From Nymphaea colorata (Eukaryota > Streptophyta > Magnoliopsida > Nymphaeales > Nymphaeaceae): a stretch of 18,466 bases of DNA. The DNA is taken from contig NW_022205195.1 of assembly GCF_008831285.2 (NCBI RefSeq), forward strand, positions 1 through 18,466. Reading direction: 5' to 3'. The notes under the pieces were generated by a model. That model had not been told where the DNA came from, did not search any database, and worked only from the letters and a program-made list of their open reading frames with translations. Below are positions 1 to 7,409 of this stretch, piece by piece. The position numbers were made by a program, and so were the translations under genes. Within the stretch, counting starts at the first letter, position 1. Each line of letters starts with the position of its first letter.

Positions 1-440
1 TTTATCAAAACTCTTCCTTAAAAAATTGACATAATTTTTTTACTTTAAATGATTATTACAAATCAAATGATTCATTAGTTAAGATTATTCTTCTAAAACA
101 TTTTCTTACCATTTCATCAAACAAAAATTATCGAACTTTCTTTTCCAATGGCTGGTGGACCCCTTTTCTAGTTTGCAAAACAAATTCTCATGGGTGCACC
201 AAAAGAAATTTTCGGATGCAAACAATATGGCTCTGGTGGTGAGAAATTTCTTCTCACAAACAAGCTTGTAAGGCCCGTAAATGGAACACATATGATATTG
301 ATTCTTAATTCTGTATCATTATCGATATAAAAGTCTTGACTTATATCATTATGCAATATGATCTATAAACTAGTTGTACTTCTGATCTCCCCAGTAGATT
401 TATTCACCATCCATGTATCTTGCTCTTGAAGTGGTCAATA
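1..440. other. AT-rich stretch, no gene seen
   Basis: Only short open frames with no recognisable motif occur here on either strand. Composition is AT-rich and typical of plant intergenic DNA. I see no repeat or RNA gene. Confidence 0.5.
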
Positions 441-465
441 GCTTGGATAAGGGCATATAGAACAA

Positions 466-700
466 TTTTTTCTTCTCAAATTAGATGTTTCAAAGCTTAT
501 GACAAAGTGAGATTGTCTTTCTGCACTTTGGGCTTTCTTATTTGTGATTTTGTGAGGAAAAATATGACTTGTGTTTCTACTGCTTTCTTTGTTGTTGCCT
601 TTAAGAAGGGAGGGAACCACTTTTTGTAGCCATAGAGGTCGATGACAAGGGGACCCTCTCTCTCCTCTTCTCAAATTAGATGTTTCAAAAGCTCATTTCT
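466..700 (+). pseudogene. LINE (L1-type) reverse transcriptase fragment, rearranged
   Basis: A short decayed piece of a non-LTR retrotransposon reverse transcriptase. Bases 478-507 read as the RT motif A region (KLDVSKAYDKV-like, with the catalytic Asp at 484-486) once a one-base deletion in the A run near 493 is allowed for. The following frame (GFxxDFVRKxMTCVST-like, about 530-590) matches the spacing of L1-type plant RTs. Two stops (TAG at 627-629 and 633-635) come before a stretch at 636-671 resembling the motif B region (RGLRQGDPLS-like, here RSMTRGPSLSSS). A second copy of the motif A DNA follows directly at 666-693, so the order A-B-A is not that of a normal RT. The fragment is far too short to act. 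The family call rests on short motifs read by eye. Confidence 0.5.
666..693 (+). repeat. Second copy of a ~27-bp direct repeat (first copy 471-497)
   Basis: TCTTCTCAAATTAGATGTTT followed by CAAA(A)GCT occurs at 471-497 and again at 666-693. The second copy has one more A, which keeps the motif A frame (LDVSKA). Spacing is 195 bp. The repeat brackets the LINE RT scrap. Confidence 0.8.
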
Positions 701-1020
701 CATTATTATGGAAAACCTAGCGGTGTTTGGGTAACAGTAAGAAGGTGAAAATTTGGTATGAGTATGGGGATAGGGTATTCTAGAACAACTACTCAAGCAA
801 GATGATCTTATGAAATTACACAGTCACATGCAAGCTACAGAGGAGGCAGTTCTTACCCATAAGCAAGAATTTCTTGCTAGAGATATATTTTCTATGTCAG
901 TCTAGTTTCTTATTAGTTATTCTTCTCTTATTGATTGTGATGTTGTTCTAACATGAGGTACTCATAATTTCATTAACTTGAGATGAAATGGATATGAAGT
1001 CAAAAATAGTAGACCGCGAG
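700..1020. other. No gene recognised
   Basis: Bases from about 775 to 903 are open in one frame (acidic and Gln-rich, containing LEQLLKQDDLMKLH) up to a TAG. This could be more LINE coding remnant, but no diagnostic motif is visible. The rest is AT-rich. Confidence 0.3.
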
Positions 1021-1021
1021 A

Positions 1022-1225
1022 TCCAGGGTGAAGCCAACAATTTTTTTTAGGAAGGGCTGAACAGTATTTGCAAAAATTATAAAAGGGCCAACCAATATTT
1101 TTCAAAATTTTACATAGGCCAATTTAAAAACTTTTTTAAAATGTAAGTATCATTTTTTGTCCCAAAACATGAGGGGGGAGTGGCCATGGCTCCTGCCAAC
1201 TCCCCCTCCTTCTGCCCCAGCCTAG
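1022..1225. repeat. Possible short non-autonomous transposon with imperfect inverted ends
   Basis: The left end (CCAGGGTGAAGCCAACA, then a T run) and the right end (TTCTGCCCCAGCCTAG) are weakly inverted-complementary. The inside has an AT-rich half and a G-rich then C-rich half (about 1170-1215). This layout resembles a common class of ~200-bp plant repeats with GGGGCGGAGCCA-like ends. The call is from memory of the general pattern only. No target duplication was established. Confidence 0.25.
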
Positions 1226-2170
1226 ATCCTTACAATAAGATTATTTGGCAAATGATACTTACTATCATGGGTGTCGCTGGTACATTGATGTATCACCAGG
1301 ATTGGCTTCCAAGTAATGCGCCATACTTGTGTTCATACATCCAGAATTTGGAATTTAAGGCGACGGCACAAATATTCACTAATCTTGATTAAATTGTGAT
1401 CAACAGTAAATAATTCAATAGAAAAAAACCTAGTTATAAAAACTCTCGGCTGTCTAGGTATCAATCAATAATTTTCACATGGGCTATGCTCACCTATTTT
1501 TATAATTGAAGAGAAAGAAGTGGATCAATGGCAAAAACATTCGAAAATTTTGACTTGCCATATTTATTGTTCACCATGAAAGTCTTCAAAACCACTTGTC
1601 CAGTCACTTTAGTGTTGCGTGTAGAAAAGAAAGAAAGAAAAAAAAGATTGGCCCACAAATTTTAATAGATTTAATTTTAGGCTATTGACATTTCCACGAT
1701 TGCAAAATCCCAACCATGAAAATCAAATCTACATTAGTAAAATTTTCAAACAAACAAAGCCGCTTATCATGCATATCTAACTTTAGTTTTCTTTTGATTT
1801 GGAAACATGGTGCCTACCAAGATAATATTTTTCACATATCACTTGCTTTTTCATTCATAATAATATGGGGAAAATGGATAAGTGAGTTGCAAACAAGGTT
1901 GGCATCGAGAAAAAAAAAAGGAGAGAAATGTTTAAAAATGGAAATAAATTGGCTTGTTGTTCACTCTACGAAAATGGAAAGAGAAGGAAGAGGAAGGTAG
2001 TGCTCTACAGGCTGCCAAGGTCCATGATTGGTGTTAAATAAATCCTGAAAAATTCCCAATCCACAAAATTCTACATCACCTACACTTCCTCTTTCTCACA
2101 TTTGTCGGATTTCTCGTTGTATTTTGTAATTTGGATGCATGATTTTTTTTTTCCAAATCCAATTCCATCC
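1226..2170. other. No gene recognised
   Basis: AT-rich DNA. A 94-codon open frame at 1716-2000 has Ile/Phe/Lys-rich composition, no domain signature and no supporting signals, so I treat it as chance. Bases about 2085-2150 loosely resemble 7712-7802 (shared TTTGGATGCRTGAT and nearby TCTACA/CTTCC/TTCTCA blocks), which may be diverged copies of one repeat. Confidence 0.4.
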
Positions 2171-2356
2171 AAGTTGCGTGATCTGACCATTGACTAGAAG
2201 TACAACTTGTTCGTGCCACGAGGGAATGCCATCGACCTTGCCAAACTTAAGGCTGGCCGTCGCTATTATGAAGAGACAAAGCTGATGATGTCCGGGACTC
2301 ATACTAATCCAGTTGAGCTGTTTTATTCCAACAAACTCTGTTTGGCAGAACTATGA
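2171..2356 (+). other. Unidentified coding-like segment with one internal stop
   Basis: One frame reads through 62 codons up to TGA at 2354-2356 with a single TAG at 2195-2197. The 52 codons after the TAG are hydrophilic and balanced (contains LFVPRGNAIDLAKLKAGRRY and then GTHTNPVEL), unlike the Ile/Lys/Phe-rich chance frames nearby. Base composition is also less AT-rich than the flanks. I do not recognise the family. It could be an exon of a broken gene, part of a transposon, or chance. There is no start codon context, splice signal or neighbour that settles this. Confidence 0.3.
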
Positions 2357-3260
2357 GCTCAGAATGGAATGTGAAAGGTCTCTCTAACAATAGCAACAGG
2401 GCATGATCAAGTGGCACTAGCCACGCAAAGTTGGCTCAGACCAGTTATGTACTCAGGGTTAGGTTTTGCTACTTGTCTTTTGACTAATTTCCTTTCAAGT
2501 GGGCTTTTTTTTTTAATTTCATGTTGTAGAAGTTAGAGCAAAATAAGAAAGAAAAGCTTCACTTTGGATACTTTCTTGATAAGTGTGTAAACTTTCTGAT
2601 TTTGACTCCCTAAAGTCCATCGATAGTGGCCCTCTTTTTTTTCAAGACAGTCATTCATTTTTTTAAGAAATTATTTGTTTTAAATTTTTAATGGTGTCTC
2701 AGCATTAACCATTTTTCTTGCTTTAAAACATTAAAAAAATAAAATACCAATAATTTAACAAATATGTCATAGTGTTGTAAGAGAAATTATTGCTGTAGTG
2801 AGAATATAATATACATGAAGGGTATTATTGAGTAACTCAGAATGAGAACGTAAAGCAAATTGTTGAGAGATCAGTGAGTCCTTGTGGTCTCTTATTTGTC
2901 TAATATGTGGCCTATAGCTAGAGTATTTCTTCTTTTTCAACAAAACCTGATTAGCTAAATTTAAATTTGATTTCACAAGGTAGAGTACCTAAATTGCATT
3001 TGATGTCCGTTTGAAAAAACCTATACAAAATTGACCATTTGCAATTCAATCTGTCCCCACATATCAAGAAAGCCCCAAGCTGTGTAGCGTAGTTGTTCAG
3101 GGTGATGGGCCAATGAAAGTTTACTGTTAGTTCATTTGTTATGGCTGCAATTGTTGGAGACAGCAAAAGATAGATGGGTGACACTTTAGTTGACATGTGT
3201 ACTGCTCTCCACCGAAAACCGAGTAAGAGGAAAAAAGTATGGAGTTTCAACCTCTTCAGG
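2357..3260. other. No gene recognised
   Basis: AT-rich DNA. A 105-codon minus frame at 2951-3268 has no recognisable domain and no promoter or homology cue, so it is not called as a gene. Confidence 0.4.
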
Positions 3261-3601
3261 GTATTCATATAAACTCAACCAAAAAGCAGAATTGTGAAAT
3301 GAATTTAATCCAAACCATCAGTAAGGAAAACACGGTGACAAGAGCATCACTTTTATTAGAATAGAGCAATGGTAATCGTATAAACTAAAGCAAGAAAAGG
3401 CAGTTGTGATATGAATTTAATCCATAATATCCACCAGTAAAAAAGAGAAAGTGACGAGAACATCACTTTCTTTATGATAGACAAAGGTATTCATACAAAC
3501 TAATGCAAGAAAAAACAGTTGTGAAATGAATTTAATCCAAAGCATCCAGCAGTCACAAAGATGGTGATAAGAGAATAATTTTATTTACTATAGACCAAAC
3601 A
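3261..3601. repeat. Three tandem copies of a ~115-bp minisatellite unit
   Basis: Units begin at 3261, 3372 and 3487 with GTATTCATAYAAACT-like sequence (GTAATCGTATAAACT in unit 2). Each then carries a GCAG/GGCAG/ACAG core, a strongly kept block (TTGTGAAATGAATTTAATCC, one base different in unit 2), a CCAnCAGTmA block, a GTGACAAGAGCATCACTTT-like block and an ATAGA(C/G)CAA block. Unit lengths are about 111, 115 and 115 bp. The units have diverged by many substitutions, so the array is old. It lies about 0.6-1.0 kb upstream of the terpene synthase TATA box. Confidence 0.85.
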
Positions 3602-4200
3602 TTATTGATTACATATTTTCAGGATCATTCCCCTTTTAATAATCATTCTCAATTTCTAGGAAAACTTTCTAAGATACATATAAATATTTTACACGTCCAG
3701 TGACATATGGATATGCTCCAGTGCTGAAATCTATAAAATTTTAAAAGATTCTTGAAATCTGATTTGTCGATCAAACATTCTATAGTTATAATTAAAAAGC
3801 AAGCTGCCAATTGGGAACCTTATATGACACACCACAAAGTATGCACACAAAGGGAACAATCTAACGGAAACTTTCTGCTGTGTAATGAATGGCCATGATT
3901 TTTTTCACGGCCGCATTATAAAAGAAGGTGATGACTTTTACAGCGTGAGCTGCTTGTTTTCTTTGACGCCAAACATTAGCTAATAAGTGTCGGATTATAA
4001 TGCATATCAAAAACTTGAAGAAAGAATGCATTCTATCTATAAAATAAAAGTACCAAATAATTATGGCTTGGGCAAGTGTCATAGTTTAATTTTTTCTATT
4101 TATATACAAAGAAAAAAGCATTAAACATTTATAGCTTATGCAAACACCATATTTTAAGAGATTGAACCTAATTAAAATTCTCTAATCATTATAGACACAC
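3602..4200. other. Upstream region of the terpene synthase locus, no gene seen
   Basis: AT-rich. Bases 4050-4085 and 4119-4155 are loosely similar (TTATGGCTTGGGCAAGTGTC against TTATAGCTTATGCAAACACC), about 69 bp apart, suggesting an old tandem duplication. No coding capacity is recognised. Confidence 0.4.
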
Positions 4201-4222
4201 AATGCACACTTGGATGCAGCCC

Positions 4223-4230
4223 TATATAAA
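4223..4230 (+). promoter_or_regulatory. TATA box of the terpene synthase gene
   Basis: TATATAAA, a perfect plant TATA box, lies 90 bp before the ACG codon at the expected translation start. Transcription would start near 4255-4262, leaving a leader of about 50-60 bases, typical for a plant gene. Confidence 0.65.
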
Positions 4231-4312
4231 CTAGCAAACCAATCCTGAGCTAAGTCATCCGAGAGGGAGTGAAAGCATTCAGCATTCAACAACAAATACA
4301 CACACTGTCCTA

Positions 4313-4541
4313 ACGGCTGCTCTTCTTGCTTCCCTTTCTACTCCTTTCGTTATTTCCCCCAAGTTTGCTCCTAATAGCAAGGCTGGGTTCAAGCCATGGA
4401 GCACCACCCTTGTGAGATGTGACCCAAGGGTTGAGGGCTGCAGTAGGTCTGCTGCTCAAAGGAGACCTTCCAGATACCAGCCAAGTACATGGAACTATGA
4501 CTTCATCCATTCCATCACCAGCACAACATCTGTAATTTTCC
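4313..4541 (+). other. TPS exon 1: plastid transit peptide-like leader plus RR(X)8W
   Basis: The frame begins ACG GCT GCT CTT CTT, where a TPS-b gene would have ATG. There is no in-frame ATG between the upstream TAG (4232-4234) and the end of the exon. The only nearby ATG (4396) is out of frame and stops after eight codons. The leader AALLASLSTPFVISPKFAPN is Ser/Thr/Ala-rich with few acidic residues. RRPSRYQPSTW gives the RR(X)8W motif linked to monoterpene cyclisation in this family. I placed the donor at GTACCT (4542), which gives the phase exon 2 needs. GTAATT at 4532 is an alternative that would break the frame. Confidence 0.75.
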
Positions 4542-5384
4542 GTACCTCTGATCTGACTATTATTTTGTTTATTTTGGTATTATGATGTGATCCTAATTCA
4601 AAGAAATGAAAATGAAAGCAGATCGAAACACAAGGACCAGAGTTGAAGAATTGAGAAGAGAAGTCCGACAACTTATAACATCTACAACTGAGCAAGTGGC
4701 TCAGTTGGAGCTCATCGATTCTCTCGAACATTTAGGTGTAGCCTATCACTTTGAGAGTGAGGTCAGGTGATCACTAGATGCCACCATATGCACGAGCAGT
4801 AGAGGATTTGAGGACCTCTACTCTTCTTCACTTCGCTTCTGAATTCCGAGGCAACATGGCTATAATGTTTCTGCAGGTATACATATATAGTATACAAACA
4901 TGCGTTAATTCCAAAATATTGACTCAATAATTAGTTTTTAATCTAGACTGTCTATTACAATTGTGTTAATTGACACTAACCATTAAAGTTTCTTTTTACA
5001 TTTCATAGAGTTGTTTAGTAGATTTAGGGAACAGTCTGGCCGTTTCTCTGAGAATCTTCGTGAGGACGTGAGAGGGTTGCTGAGCCTCTACGAAGCATCA
5101 CAACTAGCCTCCTGTGAAGGAGAAACTGTGTTGGAAGAAGCTACGGCCTTCTCTTCAGAGCATCTTAGAGCAAGGATAAGCCGCATGGACCAGAGGATGT
5201 CTCGACAGGTACAGCATGCTCTGCAGGTTCCGCTCCACAGAAGGGTTCGCAGGGTCGAGGCCTGAGACTATATTGAGACATTCAAGAGGACGGACCATAG
5301 AAGCCAAGTGCTGCATGAGTTCGCTAGGCTAGAATTCAACATGGTGCAGACAATCCACCAAAGAGAGCTCAGGGAGTTATCCAG

Positions 5385-5570
5385 GACAATTCATTCTTGC
5401 ACTTTTGCCTAAATAACTTGATTAATAGTGGAAAATAATGCAGCAACTAATGTCATTCTATGTATATATGTATATCAGTAATGAATATCATGTATGTTAC
5501 ATTGTAGCTGGTTTGCATCATTGGGTCCACTAATAATCAACCACGAGTCCTTTGTTTTGGGAGTTTGCAT
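5385..5570 (+). other. TPS intron 3 with both splice dinucleotides changed
   Basis: By homology, exon 3 ends in ...TTA TCC AG at 5384 and exon 4 begins G TGG TGG at 5571, giving Ser-Arg-Trp-Trp across the junction and the family-standard exon sizes of 376 and 219 bp. The bases at the intron ends are GA (5385-5386) and AT (5569-5570) instead of GT and AG. No in-phase replacement sites are obvious nearby, and read-through meets a TAA shortly after the donor position. Confidence 0.7.
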
Positions 5571-6759
5571 GTGGTGGAGGGACTTGGGCTTGGGCGATCA
5601 CATTTGCTTCGCCAGAGATAGGCTGGTGGAGAGATACTTCTTGGCGGTGGGGAAGATGCATGACCCACAGTTCTCACAGTACAGGATGCAACTCGCCAGG
5701 GTCTCCTACTTTATGGCCACCGTTGAAGACATCTTCGCCGAGCATCAGTCTGTTGAGGTGCTCGAACGCTTTGTGCAAGTTGTTGAGAGGTAAAGGATGA
5801 TTATGGTTGGTAAATTAGAAGGAGCAACTCTATCTCTAGTTTCTGCTTCACATCATTAGGAGCCAATGCGGGTGCTGTATATTGTATATACGCAGGTGGG
5901 ATCTTCAAGCGGCAGACCAGCTGCCACAGTCACTGAGGGTCTTCTATGCAGCTGTCTACAACACAACCCACCAGATTTGCTACACTGTTCTTAGGAGGCA
6001 TGGCCGTGATATCACTTAACACATGAGGACAGTGGTACGACACTTTCTCTATCAAATCTTTCTTCTACTCTTCACATCATCACATTAGTATATTCTAATT
6101 GACTTGCTCTCTTCTACTTTTGGGCAGTGGGTGGGTGTGTGCAGAGCTTACTTGGTTGAAGCAAGGTGGCATTGTGCCCGACAGACACCAAGGCTAGAGG
6201 AATATCTGAGCAACATCTGGGCAGCCATTATGGCCCTATTCTCCTCCCTGCCTACTTCTTCCGAGTATTATCTTCCGAGTTGACAATGTTTTTGTTCTGT
6301 TTTCTGTTTTGATTGGCTGATGATATTCTCTTTATATATTGAACACTTGATCAAAGGTTGGATTTGGGAGAGGGAACCTGCCTAGATCGGTCCAGATTTG
6401 TATGATGCAGCAGGGGTAGTGGAGGAGCAAGCACGGCAGCACATAAGGAACTTGCTAAGGGATGCATGGAGGAGGCTGAACAGGAGTTGCTCTCTGCTCA
6501 GCAGCAGCAGCAACAGACCACCTTCTCTCGTTCCTTCATGAATGTGGCTCTCAACATTGCAAGGGTCTCCCAGTGCATGTACAACTATGAAGATGGCGTC
6601 GGTGTCTTGGAGCATGAGTCCATGGACCGTATCTACTCTCTCATTGCCAAGCCCATCTAGACTGCCTAAGCAAGTCACCAGTGTTGCTGTTTCCCACTCT
6701 ATCAACCATGTTGGTGCCCATTAACCGAATCCTACTTATGATGCTATGTATCATCATGT

Positions 6760-6765
6760 AATAAA
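6760..6765 (+). terminator. Poly(A) signal of the terpene synthase locus
   Basis: AATAAA lies 100 bases after the TAG stop (6658-6660) of exon 7, a usual position for a plant near-upstream polyadenylation element. Confidence 0.5.
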
Positions 6766-6794
6766 ATGGGTACATTAATAAATTAAATTCAGTA

Positions 6795-6807
6795 CTCTCT
6801 CTCTCTC

Positions 6808-6862
<55 letters not shown>
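6795..6862. repeat. (CT)n microsatellite
   Basis: A 14-base CT run (6795-6808), a TA interruption, then 26 uninterrupted TC units (6811-6862). Such a long pure tract is likely to be length-variable. It begins 30 bases after the poly(A) signal of the terpene synthase remnant. Confidence 0.97.
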
Positions 6863-6865
<3 letters not shown>

Positions 6866-6909
6866 TGTATACACACAGTCATAATTTCCTTTATATCTCT
6901 ACACCTCAT

Positions 6910-7113
6910 AAAGCACTTCTTGTGGTCATCTCTAAAGATTTGGAACCATCCTCCTTTAGTCAAGCCATTAAGCATCAATGTTGGTGTGATGCCATGGCTG
7001 CTGAATTTAAAGCACCAGAAGAGAATGAAACATGAGATTTGGTGAATACTCTAAAAAATGTAAAACCCATGGGGAATAAGTGGGTTTACCGAATTAAATA
7101 CAATTCTAAAGCA
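6910..7113 (+). pseudogene. Copia-type reverse transcriptase N-terminal fragment
   Basis: A 68-codon piece from the start of the Copia RT domain (RVT_2 family). It reads PSSFSQAI, then WCDAMAAEFKAPEENET, DLVNTL, and KPMGNKWVYRIKYNS, in the order and spacing of Copia Pol. One TGA (7033-7035) sits where the family has Trp (T-W-D-L-V). The similarity stops abruptly after 7113, so the rest of pol is absent here. No LTRs are linked to it. Its sequence differs from the same region of the element at 9.2-13.7 kb, so it comes from another copy or family. Confidence 0.85.
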
Positions 7114-7204
7114 ATGTGCAGAATGATCCAAGGCTTTCTTACCTTGTTCCATGAAGCTAAAGAATCCTTCTCCCTTTTGCCAAGCTCATGCCTTCAGCTG
7201 TCGT

Positions 7205-7399
7205 CTAGAACTTTGTAGCCTTGTTGCTGGAAAATGGCTTGCGACCTGCATCCTTGAGGGCCGCCGGCAATAGTTCCAGCTTCGTCTGGAGGTTGATGAG
7301 ATCATCTTTGGCATTCAAGATGAGGCCGACCTTTTCTTTCAATAAACTGGTGATGGCTTCCAAAATAACAGAAAGAGCGCTTCTGCAAGTACATCCATA
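7205..7399 (-). pseudogene. CC-NBS-LRR resistance protein, N-terminal Rx-type fragment
   Basis: Read on the minus strand from ATG at 7399-7397: MDVLAEALF, then a one-base frameshift in a T run near 7370-7377, then VILEAITSLLKEKVGL, DDLINLQTKLELLPAALKDA and ending in TAG at 7207-7205. This follows the Rx N-terminal coiled-coil pattern of plant CNL proteins: an AEALxSVxLExLTSL start, a hydrophobic heptad helix, and the xxLKDAExK end of helix 3. No NB-ARC motif (P-loop, GLPL or MHD) is visible on either side, so this is only the first ~65 residues of a protein usually near 900. It probably arose as a truncated gene copy. Assignment is from the pattern by eye. Confidence 0.65.
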
Positions 7400-7409
7400 C
7401 TAACGCCAA

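Larger units (their letters stand above)
4313..6660 (+). pseudogene. Terpene synthase (TPS-b, monoterpene-type) pseudogene, seven exons
   Basis: Remains of a class I terpene synthase, an enzyme that ionises a prenyl diphosphate with Mg2+, normally in plastids for this subfamily. Exons as read: 4313-4541, 4622-4876, 5009-5384 (376 bp), 5571-5789 (219), 5896-6034 (139), 6128 to about 6280, and about 6396-6660. The leader (49 codons, rich in Ser, Ala and Thr) resembles a transit peptide and precedes RR(X)8W (4460-4492). Exon 2 has QLELIDSLEHLGVAYHFE, exon 3 has EDVRGLLSLYEAS, exon 4 keeps RDRLVE, exon 7 ends DRIYSLIAKPI. Lesions: start codon ACG; TGA at 4768, 4840 and 5263; TAA at 6017; intron 3 bounded by GA and AT; DDxxD replaced by EDIFA (5725-5739); no NSE/DTE site, because exon 6 runs into TGA at 6281 after 51 codons; one-base loss near 6482-6484. 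Family identity is very sure, and the encoded protein is dead. Exon 1-2 junctions are less certain than the others. Confidence 0.93.

Noticed and set aside
1716-2000. A 94-codon plus-strand frame beginning MKIKSTLVKF
   Set aside because: Composition is what AT-rich DNA gives by chance (Ile, Lys, Phe, Ser), with no motif or neighbouring signal.
2951-3268. A 105-codon minus-strand frame
   Set aside because: No domain, signal or recognisable composition. It enters the tandem repeat start and has no promoter cue.
6382-6705. A 107-codon minus-strand frame
   Set aside because: Exact antisense of terpene synthase exon 7, which is firmly identified on the plus strand.
6641-6874. A minus frame with a long Arg-Glu repeat
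   Set aside because: Translation of the CT microsatellite, not a gene.
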